The notes: generated by a model not told the origin, from the sequence alone. A stretch of 64,000 nucleotides of DNA from Tribonema minus (GCA_017506865.1 JAFCMP010000144.1:62001-126000); one strand, 5' to 3'. Positions 35,591-44,992 are shown, counted from the first letter of the stretch. Program-made: numbers and translations.

Positions 35591-35923
35591 ATGGGGTCTC
35601 CAGCCTATGAGAGCATTGACAACAGTTCCCTGCGGGCTCTGGACCTCTTGCAGGAAGACGACTTCATCAGTGCGTACGGAACATTCAATGAGGCAGTCTG
35701 GGAGCCCCTGATGAATCAGTTAGATCCGGAAGAGGTGGACGATGCGGGCGAGATCGTGAATGAAACCATGAGCGAGCTCGATGGGTACGCATACTTTGTC
35801 GGGCGGGTCGGACTTGCAATAACTGATGAAAGCTATATGATGTGCGAAAACTCTCGCGAGTACTATGAGCTGCTGCGAACTGCGCCTGTGGGGGTGGTCC
35901 GTGGCCGTGCCCCCGCGTGGTAA
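35591..35923 (+). CDS. Unknown 110-aa acidic protein
   Basis: ATG 35591; a GTG upstream would add 14 residues. The sequence is acidic and helical (LDPEEVDDAGEIVNETMSEL) with aromatic stretches (GYAYFVGRVGLAITDESYMM). No family recognised. It precedes the tandem SET genes on the same strand. Confidence 0.5.
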   Translation: MGSPAYESIDNSSLRALDLLQEDDFISAYGTFNEAVWEPLMNQLDPEEVDDAGEIVNETMSELDGYAYFVGRVGLAITDESYMMCENSREYYELLRTAPVGVVRGRAPAW

Positions 35924-36013
35924 CTCCCTTTCTTATTGTGCGTGCGCACCGCCATAACGTTACGTGAGCGCCTGCAGCGGTTTTTTTTCTCTCTCATCAA
36001 GTAGCCACCAACC

Positions 36014-36718
36014 ATGGAGCAGGCGTCTGAAGCACAGCGCGACGATGACAGTCTCGAGGACATCTATGCATGGGTGCGGCGGGGGGACATGGACATGTGG
36101 GATCGTAGCAGCAAGCTGTTTGAGGTGCATGAGTCTCCACTGGGTGGGCTGGGAGTGTTTGCTAAGAGGGACGTAGGTTTCGGTGAAATGCTCTTCTTGC
36201 CGGCGCATGTGTCCAGCACTGCGTCCGATAATGGGTACACGCTCAAGGGTTACTATGTGTTCGAGGGGGACATTAACGACCCTGCTGTAGAAGATGTCTG
36301 CGTCCCCGCCGAATGTTTCTTTGACGGAACGCCAGCGATGGCGCACGGCGAGGATGCCTCATCCCGAGATTTTGCCGCCCTGGTCAACGAGGGCGGGCAG
36401 CCCAACTGCATCTTTCTGCAGAATCAGAGCCTCACAAAGCAGGCTGTGGATGCCGCGTTTGAGGATGGGACTCCCGTCATCGCCGCGATACTTGTCACTG
36501 TCGACCTCATTCCCCGCGGTACCGAGCTCCTCACGTATTATGGTGACCACCTGATCCGCAGTGACAATGGTTACAGTGTCAGTGAGGAAATCACTGAGCA
36601 CCTGGAGTTGTACCTCAAGAAGCTGGACTACGCCCTAGGTCGTGTGGAACTCTTGATGGACTACGCCGAGACCTCTGAGGAATCTGATGAGAGCACTGGA
36701 GACGACGAATCGGATTGA
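36014..36718 (+). CDS. SET-domain protein 2
   Basis: 234 aa from ATG 36014 (ACCATGG context). The SET landmarks are ESPLGGLGVFAKRDVGFGEM, FAALVNEGGQPNCIF (the NHSCxPN region, altered), and GTELLTYYGDHL. The tail is acidic (SEESDESTGDDESD). It is 67 bases from a tandem paralogue with about half of residues alike by eye (GLGVFAK, CFFDGTPA, ALVNEG, PNCIF, ELLTYYG). SET proteins transfer methyl groups to lysine; a histone or viral substrate is possible. The Tyr in TYYG is kept. Confidence 0.8.
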   Translation: MEQASEAQRDDDSLEDIYAWVRRGDMDMWDRSSKLFEVHESPLGGLGVFAKRDVGFGEMLFLPAHVSSTASDNGYTLKGYYVFEGDINDPAVEDVCVPAECFFDGTPAMAHGEDASSRDFAALVNEGGQPNCIFLQNQSLTKQAVDAAFEDGTPVIAAILVTVDLIPRGTELLTYYGDHLIRSDNGYSVSEEITEHLELYLKKLDYALGRVELLMDYAETSEESDESTGDDESD

Positions 36719-36785
36719 TTGGGATGTTTCAGTGAGTGCGTGGGGTTTAGTCTGCCTTTATTATCTCCATCGCTTCCCAAGAGAC

Positions 36786-37409
36786 ATGGAAGACATTCTC
36801 GAGCGCGCCGACGATCTGTTCGAGGTGCGCCAGTCTCCGATCAGCGGACTGGGGGTGTTCGCGAAGACGGACATCAGTCCCGGGGAGCTCCTCATCTACA
36901 CCGCCAAGGTGTGTCCGACGAGCCTGGCAGATCACAACATGTATGCATTGAACGGCTACTATGCGGATGAGGATGGCGCACCGGTACCTTCGTCGGAGTA
37001 CTTCTTTGACGGAACTCCAGCGACGGCACGTGGAGGTGTCGCTTCCTGTGCAGATTTGGGCGCGCTTGTCAATGAGGGAAATTTGCCCAACTGTATATTT
37101 GTGCAAAACCCAGTCCTCGGTGAAGGCGATGTGGCCACTGCCGTGAGGGACTCCACTGCTGTCGCTGCAGGCATTCTCGTCATTGTTGAGCCTGTGCCCT
37201 GTGGGGCGGAGCTCCTCACCTTCTACGGCAGCCTGCTTCAGCGCGACTACCACGTGAACATTGAGTCCAACGGCAGCAATGCAGAGTATTGTGCTAAGGT
37301 GGACGAAGCCTACGACCATCTCGATCGCTGGCTGCAGGATGCAGCCGGCAGCTCTGACAGCAGTGATGACGAAGAGGGCGAGTGGAGTAGTGACGACGGC
37401 GACAGTTGA
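36786..37409 (+). CDS. SET-domain protein 3 (tandem paralogue)
   Basis: 207 aa. ATG 36786 (MEDILERADDLFEV) aligns with the N-terminal part of the preceding SET protein; an upstream in-frame ATG lies inside that gene. The motifs SPISGLGVFAKTDISPGELL, GALVNEGNLPNCIF and GAELLTFYGSL parallel its neighbour. The tail is acidic (SSDSSDDEEGEWSSDDGDS). The pair arose by tandem duplication followed by divergence, suggesting different substrates or timing. Confidence 0.8.
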   Translation: MEDILERADDLFEVRQSPISGLGVFAKTDISPGELLIYTAKVCPTSLADHNMYALNGYYADEDGAPVPSSEYFFDGTPATARGGVASCADLGALVNEGNLPNCIFVQNPVLGEGDVATAVRDSTAVAAGILVIVEPVPCGAELLTFYGSLLQRDYHVNIESNGSNAEYCAKVDEAYDHLDRWLQDAAGSSDSSDDEEGEWSSDDGDS

Positions 37410-37521
37410 TGCATCCGTGTATCAATTGCATTCACATGTAATTGACCCCTCCAATCTCGCATGTTTACCATCAATATTTTGCAAAGTTGGAATTCTGCCT
37501 GTCCTCTCCACTGACATGGAA

Positions 37522-37588
37522 CGTTCAAAATGGGAATGGCACAGTTGGGAGGGAACTCTACAGAAAGGAATGCAAATTGGGAATGGTA
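37522..37588 (+). promoter_or_regulatory. Two palindrome half-sites before the IS607 recombinase
   Basis: TTCAAAATGGGAATGGCAC (37524-37542) and AAATTGGGAATGGTACA (37574-37590) occur in the 70 bases before the ATG at 37593. The second ends directly at the start codon. The mobile element therefore uses, or landed behind, the same control words as resident genes. Confidence 0.5.
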
Positions 37589-37592
37589 CAAC

Positions 37593-38303
37593 ATGGAAAC
37601 TTGCTCAGACATCATTCACAACCTGATCCGGCAGCGCATGTCTGCTGAACATCCCTCATCCTGGATCAGCGCTTGCAGAGCTAGGGCTGCCACTGGCGTT
37701 ACAGCACGCACTCTACGAAACTGGGAAAGGAACGGATTCATAAGGTCTCAACGCACACCTACGGGACACAGGGTCTATGATTTAGCATCTGTCTCCGGTA
37801 ATTACACAAAGAGAGATGGGCAAGCGCAAGCGGAGCAGCAACCCGGTGAGAGCTTCATCTACGCGAGGGTGTCGTCTGCGAAGCAGAAACCCGACATGGA
37901 ACGTCAGGTCGAGTCTCTCAGAGCCCAATTCCCTCAACACCGCGTCATACGCGACGTCGGTTCGGGAATTAATTGGAGAAGACCCGGCCTGCGAACCCTG
38001 GTTCGATCCTGCCTTCGCGGCACACTACGAGAGGTTGTGGTTGCCCACCGCGACCGTCTCTCGCGACTTGCCTTTGAGCTTCTCGAGTACCTCATCACGC
38101 AATCTGGCGCGAAATTCGTGGTCGTGGGCGGAGGCGAGGGAGGCCAACAGCTCACCACAGAGCAGGAGCTTGGCGAGGACCTTCTCTCGATCGTCCACGT
38201 CTTCTCCTGCCGCCACTACGGGATGCGGAAGTACCGTACAAAGCAGCCCCGCAAGCGGCGAGGGCGAGGAGGAGCAGCCGCCGAAGAAGCTGAAGAAGAG
38301 TGA
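37593..38303 (+). CDS. tnpA: IS607-type serine recombinase (TnpA)
   Basis: 236 aa from ATG 37593. A MerR-like helix-turn-helix comes first (ATGVTARTLRNWERNGFIRS, then TPTGHRVYDL), then the serine-resolvase catalytic domain: FIYARVSSAKQKPDMERQV with the nucleophilic Ser in RVSS, DVGSGINWRRPGL and VVVAHRDRLSRLAFELLEYL. The end, DLLSIVHVFSCRHYGMRKYR, is the normal IS607 C-terminus, followed here by an extra Arg/Glu-rich tail. It catalyses excision and integration of the element with little target specificity. The DNA-binding domain at the N-terminus is diagnostic of IS607. Confidence 0.9.
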   Translation: METCSDIIHNLIRQRMSAEHPSSWISACRARAATGVTARTLRNWERNGFIRSQRTPTGHRVYDLASVSGNYTKRDGQAQAEQQPGESFIYARVSSAKQKPDMERQVESLRAQFPQHRVIRDVGSGINWRRPGLRTLVRSCLRGTLREVVVAHRDRLSRLAFELLEYLITQSGAKFVVVGGGEGGQQLTTEQELGEDLLSIVHVFSCRHYGMRKYRTKQPRKRRGRGGAAAEEAEEE

Positions 38304-39628
38304 GCGCCTCGAGGAAGAGGGGCTGCTTCTGCGGTCCCGCAAAATCAGGGTAGTCCCTACCCCTGAGCAGCGCGAGCAGCTCGCATGCATCTTCGGGGTG
38401 CATCGCTTCATCTACAACCAATGCGTCCTCTTGGAGGAGTCGGGGTACGTGGAGGGCGCCAGCGTGAAGGAGAGCCGCAAGTGGAGGGAAATCCTGACGA
38501 AGGAGGCCGAGTGCATCGCAGCGGGGCACGAGTGGAAGAATAAAGCGTCGACCCACACCAAGCAGCAGGCAGTGGAGGAGTTCTTTAGGGCGAAGCGCGC
38601 CGCGCTCGCAAACATGGCGAACGGGAGGCAGACCCACTTCACCATGCGACCTCGAAGCAAGTTCAAGGCGAAGCAGGAGACCATACCTTTCGAGCGGTAC
38701 ATGGTGACGGACTGCGGGGACTGTGCATTCGTCAAGGTGAGGTTTCATGTGTCACGTTACACTGCACTGATACTGCGAGACCGCTACGGGAGCCTTGTCC
38801 TCACGTGCTTTCTCTTCTAACTCTGGGTCTAACTCTATCATACCGCAGGTGGCGGGGCTGGACGGCGAGCTACGGGTTCGGGGGGAGTTGCCGAAGGAGC
38901 TGATCGGCAGAGAAGACGGCAAACTTGTTCGAGACGAGATCAAGCTCGTCCGCACCCGCCTCGGCTACTACTACGTCATCATCACCGTTCAGGTCGCGCA
39001 GAGGGCCAGCAAGGGAGAGAGCGCGTGCGCGCTGGACCCCGGGGTTCGGACATTCCAGACCTGGTACTCGGATGACGGCTCGTGCGGCAAGTTCGGCAAA
39101 TTTCAACCCCTTCAGGACGTGTTGGAGCGCGCAGATCGCCTCAGCTCCCGGCTCAAGGAAGGGAAGAGGTCGGGCAAGAACCACAGGTGGAGGCGAAGAA
39201 TTCAGCGGCAGCTGCTGAGAGCGCTGGACAAGGTGCGCAACCGGACCGACGACCTGCACCACAAGGTCGGCGCCTGGCTGTGTTCGACGTTCGGCCTCAT
39301 CCTACTACCGGTGTTCGAGACGCAGAGGATGCTGTCCGCCGGGTTCCTGAGGAGCAAGACCTGTCGCGCGATGCAGACGTGGTCGCACTTCAGGTTCCGC
39401 ACCTTCCTCGAGGGCCATGCGCAGCTTTACGAGGACGTCAAGCTCAGGATCTGCAACGAAGCCTACACTACCAAGACATGCGGGGGCTGCGGCGTTATCA
39501 ACAATCATGTGGGGGGTAGCGAGGTGTTCCGGTGCGGGGCTTGCGGGGCGGTGGCGGACAGGGACTATCATGCGGCGCGCAGCATCTTATTGCGCGCGCT
39601 GCCGTACATCATGGGGTGGTATATCTGA
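38304..39628 (+). CDS. tnpB: Fanzor-like TnpB nuclease, two exons
   Basis: The start is unresolved: the frame is open upstream through the recombinase gene without a nearby ATG. Exon 1 carries a basic PPKKLKKSERL and RKIRVVPTPEQREQLACIFG, the TnpB/Fanzor start. After the intron come RuvC-I (ALDPGVRTFQTWYS, catalytic Asp), a bridging segment LLPVFETQRM, TWSHFRFRTFLEG, RuvC-II Glu in CNEAYTTKTCGGCG, a four-Cys zinc ribbon (CGGC, CGAC) and RuvC-III VADRDYHAARSI (Asp). TnpB and Fanzor are RNA-guided DNA nucleases that help the element persist. All catalytic residues are visible. A guide RNA would lie at the 3' end, not identified here. Confidence 0.85.
38737..38848 (+). other. Likely spliceosomal intron in TnpB (112 bp, phase 0)
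   Basis: Donor AAG|GTGAGG at 38736/38737 and acceptor TACCGCAG|GTGG at 38848/38849 fit the eukaryotic consensus. Two TCTAAC branch-like words lie shortly before the acceptor. Removal joins CAFVK to VAGLDGEL exactly in frame and makes one continuous TnpB; without removal the first frame ends and the second has no proper N-terminus. This is read from sequence, not from transcripts. Confidence 0.75.
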
Positions 39629-40024
39629 GGATGCGACCACAATCGGGGGTTCTTCTGCCCCCCGAGCGGCCTTCTGCGGGAGCAAAAGACGGGTGTACTA
39701 GGCACGGGCGGAGAGAGGCGTGCATAGAATTGGACATAGTTTGCTATTATGTTCCGCCCTGAAAATAAGAGTCTTGTTAGTGGATGAGATGCTCGAGGAT
39801 TGTACCGCCGGCAATGCTGTCCTTTTTTGTTTGCATTACGTGAAGTATGCTGGTGTTTGCCACCCTCCTCGTTGCCGTTCTTGTTCTTGCATCAAACAGA
39901 ATAGTTTTGCACATTCTGATTGAGGACATACCATGTGAGTGTGGGTGTTCAGAGTCCTAGATGATGCGCACGCGAACAAGAGCAGCTTCACTCTTTTTTT
40001 CTGTTGCTCAATGTAGAAGGATAA
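39629..40024. other. Spacer after the IS607 element
   Basis: About 400 bases. The first part should contain the element's right end and, if present, the TnpB guide-RNA region. No gene recognised. A pyrimidine-rich tract (CACTCTTTTTTTCTGTTGCT) precedes the ATG at 40025. Confidence 0.45.
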
Positions 40025-40462
40025 ATGACGGCCATCATCTCACTCGGAAAGCGGCCTTATGTTTCTTCCAAGGGCATGTACGGAGAGGTCACGCGGACCA
40101 ACATGCTGGGCCTGACTGATGCTCCAGTGCTTGATATGGATGACAGCACGCTGACCGGGTTTGCAGGAATGGTTGCGAAGGAGGACCTGTACGATGCGGC
40201 AACCAAGAAGAACACTCTCGACGAGCTGATTGCGAGCGTGCCCATGGATGTCCGCAAGATAGGCCGTGTGCAGCTTACTGCACACGGTGTTTCCGATGAA
40301 GTTCAGAGGGCCATGTTCAGAAACTTCATGTTGCATCTCACCGTTCAGCAGCGAGCTGCCTATGCCGCGCAGTGGGTGGCGGCAAACGCGACCCATGACC
40401 CGGTACAGATTCAGGCGTTCCTCGACACGATGGTGGCCGCGCTGATGGCGTTCGGCGCTTGA
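40025..40462 (+). CDS. Unknown 145-aa protein
   Basis: ATG 40025. The protein begins TAIISLGKRPYVSSKGMYGE. It is soluble and helical in its second half (ELIASVPMDVRKIGRVQLTA, MFRNFMLHLTVQQRAAYAAQ). No family recognised. It ends 12 bases before the histidine-kinase start on the same strand, so the two may be one transcription unit. Confidence 0.65.
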   Translation: MTAIISLGKRPYVSSKGMYGEVTRTNMLGLTDAPVLDMDDSTLTGFAGMVAKEDLYDAATKKNTLDELIASVPMDVRKIGRVQLTAHGVSDEVQRAMFRNFMLHLTVQQRAAYAAQWVAANATHDPVQIQAFLDTMVAALMAFGA

Positions 40463-40474
40463 GTATCGAAAGCA

Positions 40475-42310
40475 ATGCAATTACAACTCGGTATCACATT
40501 CCAGTGCATATTTTATGTGCATCAGAATGAAATGTCTGTTGCTGCAGCGCTGGATGTTTGCATCTTTGTTTCTTACGTGGCCATATCAGTATCCATCCTG
40601 TACGTGTATCAAACAGTGTACCGGATGGGCCGCGCTTCATTGATGATCTCGTCCCTCTTCGCCCTGTGGTTTCTGTTCGTGATATCGTGCGGGATGACGC
40701 ACCTCACGAAGCTGAACGCCATTCCAGGCAACGGGACTGTATCTTTTGCCTGCGCGCTGTTCTCCATGTCCGCTGCTGTGTACACTGTTATTTGTGTCAG
40801 ACGCTTTGATGTGTTCTTGGCCTCGCACGTGACGCTTCTCCAGCTTTTCCAACACGGCCACATGAACGCGTTCCTGTCAGTTTCTGATGTCGTATGCACT
40901 GTGACGGAGGGGGTAGTGGTTTCAGGCGCCGTAGGTCACGTCACCGACGCCACGGGCATGAGAGTGTCAGGCGTTCTTCGTGCGGGGAATGTGGTCAAGG
41001 TCGGTACCACTCAGTACGTGCGGGTATCTTGCACCTTTGACAGTCGCTCTGCTGAGAGCATGGGCGTTCGGGAAATGATAGCGATGACCTTTCCGGGTAT
41101 GCACCTTGACCTCATAGAGCGCGGCGCCGGGGTGCCGTGGATGCTCGTCATCGGCGAGGACGTGACTGCGGATTGGACCTCACAGACAGCGCAGTCTCGC
41201 CTCGCGGACGCCAAGCTTGCACTTGCGCTGAGCACCGCGCATGACTTGCGGACACCATTGATGAACTTTGCGTTGGTGCTTGACTACCTACGCCTTCCCG
41301 GCGCAGCAGAGGATGCCGACGACGTTTTAGATGAGGCGGACATTAATGTCGAGGTCATGAAGAGCGTCATTGCACAGACGATTGACGTTGGGCGCCTGGT
41401 TTGCGGCCATCATGTGCAGCCAAACATTCAGCCTGTGAACTTGACGAATCTTGTCCGCAGGCTGAAGATCGTGTGCGGGGTGACTGACACATCAGTACCT
41501 GTGACCTACGTAACGGATGTGGAAGACTTCATCATGTTGACGGACCCCGAATGGCTGTGGCAGATATGCTTCAACCTCCTGATGAACGCAAAGAGGTTCA
41601 CTCTGAGAGGGTCCATCAGGTTCACCATGCGAGCCACGTCCACACGCCATCTCGTCGTCGAGGTGCGCGACACGGGCATCGGCATACCAGTGGAAGATAG
41701 AGAAATCATCTTCGAGAGGTTCAGGACGCTACAGAATCGCAAGCAGGAGAGCACGGGCCTCGGGCTGTACATCGTGAAGAGTAAGACCGAGCTCCTCGGC
41801 GGCACTGTTTCGGTCTACAGCAACAATGATTCAGAGTGCGGGAGTGTGTTTGTCGTGACCATCCCGTTGGTGTTGGCAGACGATGATCACGTAGAACATG
41901 TGCCTGAAGAACAGGAGGAGCCATTACTTCAGGGTGTTGCCAACTCATCTGCTGCGAGTGTCCTCATCATCGAGGACACTTCCTCGGTCAGGCGCCTGAT
42001 GAAGCGCATTCTCACCAGGTTTCAGGTGCATGAAGCAGTAAACGGCGCCGAAGCGTTGGAGATGATGCAAAAACATCTGTACACGGTGGTGTTCTGTGAC
42101 GTGTTCATGCCTGTCATGGATGGTATCCAGTGTGTGCGACAGCTCCGGGAGTTTGAGCGGCGTACAGGACGGGATCGGCAGTACATCGTGATGATGTCTG
42201 CGAACAATTTGTCCAACACCGACGACTTTGACATGAAGCTGCCGAAGCCTGTGAGCTCCAAAGCCCTCTTGCAGACCGTCCTGGACCGCCTCGAACATCA
42301 AGGGCAGTGA
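40475..42310 (+). CDS. Hybrid histidine kinase with ethylene-receptor-like membrane domain
   Basis: 611 aa; ATG 40475 or, equally, 40532. Three membrane helices lie at about residues 27-48, 55-78 and 87-105. Asp27 in the first, and VISCGMTHLTKL in the second (Cys72, His76), match the copper and ethylene site of ETR1-type receptors (CGxTH). A variable region follows, then the kinase: STAHDLRTPLMNF (phospho-His, about residue 256), an N-box FNLLMNAKRF, DTGIGIP, FERF and GLGLYIVKS. A C-terminal receiver has the acidic pair IIED, phospho-acceptor in VFCDVFMPVMDG and Lys in LPKPV. All catalytic residues are present, so a working phosphorelay sensor is likely. The ligand is inferred. Confidence 0.9.
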   Translation: MQLQLGITFQCIFYVHQNEMSVAAALDVCIFVSYVAISVSILYVYQTVYRMGRASLMISSLFALWFLFVISCGMTHLTKLNAIPGNGTVSFACALFSMSAAVYTVICVRRFDVFLASHVTLLQLFQHGHMNAFLSVSDVVCTVTEGVVVSGAVGHVTDATGMRVSGVLRAGNVVKVGTTQYVRVSCTFDSRSAESMGVREMIAMTFPGMHLDLIERGAGVPWMLVIGEDVTADWTSQTAQSRLADAKLALALSTAHDLRTPLMNFALVLDYLRLPGAAEDADDVLDEADINVEVMKSVIAQTIDVGRLVCGHHVQPNIQPVNLTNLVRRLKIVCGVTDTSVPVTYVTDVEDFIMLTDPEWLWQICFNLLMNAKRFTLRGSIRFTMRATSTRHLVVEVRDTGIGIPVEDREIIFERFRTLQNRKQESTGLGLYIVKSKTELLGGTVSVYSNNDSECGSVFVVTIPLVLADDDHVEHVPEEQEEPLLQGVANSSAASVLIIEDTSSVRRLMKRILTRFQVHEAVNGAEALEMMQKHLYTVVFCDVFMPVMDGIQCVRQLREFERRTGRDRQYIVMMSANNLSNTDDFDMKLPKPVSSKALLQTVLDRLEHQGQ

Positions 42311-42798
42311 GGTGCGAGCTGCGCATGTGCGGTTGACCATTGTGAAATGTGTCACCAAATGACAAAATTGACAATGCCCTTTCAGGACAGCGAGTGTTCT
42401 TGAAGTGACCATTGCAGAATTATTTTGGCCATGATTTTTCGCATTTTTTTTGCCGTGGCTAGCGTCGACCATTCAGGGGGTGAATGGCATAAACCCATTT
42501 CACAAAAAAGTAAAAGTCAGCCTGGCAATCTTAGAGCTCTTAAAGGAGGGTGAATGAAATGTTTGAAAATGCTATTTGCACTCCTTACATACATCGCTTA
42601 AGTGGTGAGCACAATGATGTGTCCCGATTTCCCTTGACTTGCTTGCAAAGCGAAGGTAAAATGATATTTCATACTCCTTAGCCTCGACTCCTAAGTGTCG
42701 GTCCTGAAAGGCACACTTCTGAAGACCTTTCAAAGCTGCATTACGGGCGGTCCATGGGGGCCCAGCGCTTCAAATTCTCTTGATGACTCATCAGCACC
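42311..42798. other. Spacer between kinase and surface-protein genes
   Basis: About 490 bases, more A/T-rich than the surrounding genes. A minus-strand frame across it overlaps the kinase end and looks like a shadow. No RNA gene, repeat or clear motif copy was noticed. Confidence 0.4.
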
Positions 42799-44973
42799 AT
42801 GTCAAGTCTGTATGTGGGCGCCTTAACCTTCAGCATGACGACATTCACTATCATCTACAGCTCATTAACGAAGTACACTACGAGCAAAACGTACTATGCG
42901 CGGGTCAGCAGCCAAACCACATCCTCCGTGTACACGATATCATTCATCATCAGCGCCAACGCCACCTCGCAATCCGTATCATTTCCGTGGTCAGCACTTG
43001 GCAGCACTGTCCCCACTACGCCACGAGTGATACGAGTCTATTCAGACTCGTACATATCAGTGTCTGCGGGGGCATGTCCTGTTGCAGTGCACACCATGTT
43101 CACTGACTCAAACAATGTTCTGTACGCGCTGGCGTCGGCAACTGTTGCGGGCGGAGCGCCGATTGTCTATGCAACGGTCATGGCAACTGCTCAGTCGTAC
43201 CTTACCGCGCTAGGGTCAACAGGTCTCTATGCGAAGGCCACCAACACCAACGACAACATTGTCACAACGCTCCCGACGTTGCCACTGGGCTCGACCCCCA
43301 TGTCGTTAACAACTGGCTACAGTTACTACCCTTACCTCTGTGAGCTATTTCTTACTGGTTACAGCGGCAAGTCGCTCATGATGTCTGTCCCTACCAGCTT
43401 CAATCTCACCTCGACTGCCTGGCCCACTGGCGCATACTATACGCCGACGCTGCTTGTCTCAACGTCGTCCATCGCCGCTGTCGCCTCCGGCAACGGTGTT
43501 CAGGTGACTTGGAATGCAATCAGTGGCTGGAATTCTGCACAGTTCTACAGAGTGTACTATTGCTCCTCGGACATCCTGGCCTCATCATATGCGGGGACAG
43601 CGACTGCCGTCTCTTATGCTACCCTCGCCTCGTCGACAGCAGCACCCACCGCATTTTTCGTAGGTGACGCCGGCTCAGAGCTCGCCCCCACAATGAAGTA
43701 TTATGTGAATCTGTACTACGCCACGAGCCTGAGTGGCACATTCACGGCACTGGCCACTACACGTGCTGCATGCACCACTGCTGCTGCGGCCACTGTCACC
43801 GGCTTCCAGTGTACTTCTGTCACAGACAAGTCGTGCGTCGCGAATTGGACGTCTGTTGAGAATTCGAACAGTGCAAACATGTTCAAGTTGTATACATCCT
43901 CCACGCCGTTCTCCTCCAGCGCAACAAACTTCAGTAACTTTGGCATGCAGACACTCAGTACATTAACGGGGCCCGTCACGGTGACCACATTTCCTGCATG
44001 GGCTGACGTAACGACCAGAGCAATGTACGTCGGGCTCTTCCTCGCGTACACGAGCTCGTCGACGACACATTTCCTCCTCGCCTCTTCGACAGTCACCCTC
44101 GTGCGCCCGCCATTGACGATCACTGCAGCGCAGATCGGCGGTAGCGTCGCGTACTCTCTGTCCGTGGTACCGTCCATAGTGTCGGGCTCGTACTCTTACA
44201 GGGTGTACGCGTCTGCCTCGCCGCTGGGGACCGCAATCCCCACCACGACCGCCAGCTTTGCCATTGTAACTAGCGGGGGAACAGGCAGCATAGGCACCAA
44301 GCCGGGGTCGTCTATAGCCATCACGCTGCCCAATGCAGGATCTACTCTGTATCTGGGGGCGTACTACACGCTATCGAGCGGTGGAGGCTCGACGCTGTAC
44401 CAATTAGCGAGTGCTTCAGTTCTGATGCAGGCACCTTTGCGATACGTCTTCACGCACACACAGAGCTTCACATCGATCACATGGCTGTTGACTGCTCCCT
44501 CTTCAAGGATCGCTTCCATTCCTGACTATGTGAAGATCACAGCAGCAGATGGATCGACTTCAGGATGGATTAAATGCGAAGCACTGGCAGGATCAGGTGC
44601 TTCCCCCATCTGCAATTTTTCTGGACTGGTACCATCCAAAGCATACACCTACGCAGTGGAGTCAGATTATTACGGAGTGACATCGCAGGTCGTGAAAACA
44701 TACGGTGGCGTAGACGTCGACCTACAAACTGTGGAGCAGGGCACATCTTACATGGTGATTGCACTGACACTCCCGCAAGTCACCAAGAACACGGCATTGA
44801 AGATTGCCGCAGGTGGCAAGGAGGTGACCATCACTTCGCCTTTCACGCAGCCATGGGTCGCGTCCGCATCACTCACCGACCTTGCTCCCGGCACAACTTA
44901 TGCGGTGACAATTTCTGAAGCACGAGCAGCATTGACTGAAGCAGACACTGAGCGCTTTGTTTTAATGTTATAA
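42799..44973 (+). CDS. Large Ser/Thr-rich multi-domain beta protein (fibre/surface type)
   Basis: 724 aa from ATG 42799. The protein is a string of beta-sandwich-like units with Ser/Thr/Ala-rich strands and loops (for example VQVTWNAISGWNSAQFYRVY, which resembles a fibronectin-III strand pair, and ITAAQIGGSVAYSLSVVPSI). The last unit ends DLAPGTTYAVTISEARAA, again fibronectin-III-like. No signal peptide or anchor is clear. Composition matches 17289-20023. Such proteins commonly decorate virions or bind hosts. The very 3' end of this gene is echoed at about 46970 within the duplicated J-domain flank. Confidence 0.75.
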   Translation: MSSLYVGALTFSMTTFTIIYSSLTKYTTSKTYYARVSSQTTSSVYTISFIISANATSQSVSFPWSALGSTVPTTPRVIRVYSDSYISVSAGACPVAVHTMFTDSNNVLYALASATVAGGAPIVYATVMATAQSYLTALGSTGLYAKATNTNDNIVTTLPTLPLGSTPMSLTTGYSYYPYLCELFLTGYSGKSLMMSVPTSFNLTSTAWPTGAYYTPTLLVSTSSIAAVASGNGVQVTWNAISGWNSAQFYRVYYCSSDILASSYAGTATAVSYATLASSTAAPTAFFVGDAGSELAPTMKYYVNLYYATSLSGTFTALATTRAACTTAAAATVTGFQCTSVTDKSCVANWTSVENSNSANMFKLYTSSTPFSSSATNFSNFGMQTLSTLTGPVTVTTFPAWADVTTRAMYVGLFLAYTSSSTTHFLLASSTVTLVRPPLTITAAQIGGSVAYSLSVVPSIVSGSYSYRVYASASPLGTAIPTTTASFAIVTSGGTGSIGTKPGSSIAITLPNAGSTLYLGAYYTLSSGGGSTLYQLASASVLMQAPLRYVFTHTQSFTSITWLLTAPSSRIASIPDYVKITAADGSTSGWIKCEALAGSGASPICNFSGLVPSKAYTYAVESDYYGVTSQVVKTYGGVDVDLQTVEQGTSYMVIALTLPQVTKNTALKIAAGGKEVTITSPFTQPWVASASLTDLAPGTTYAVTISEARAALTEADTERFVLML

Positions 44974-44992
44974 TGTATGGCAGTGACCAAAG

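Larger units (their letters stand above)
37593..39628 (+). mobile_element. IS607-family transposon (serine recombinase plus Fanzor-like TnpB)
   Basis: A serine recombinase gene is followed by a TnpB/Fanzor gene on the same strand, the standard IS607 layout also known in giant viruses and eukaryotic genomes. IS607 elements lack inverted repeats and target duplications, so the outer ends cannot be read here; only the coding span is given. The TnpB contains a likely spliceosomal intron. Both open frames appear intact when that intron is allowed for. Confidence 0.85.
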
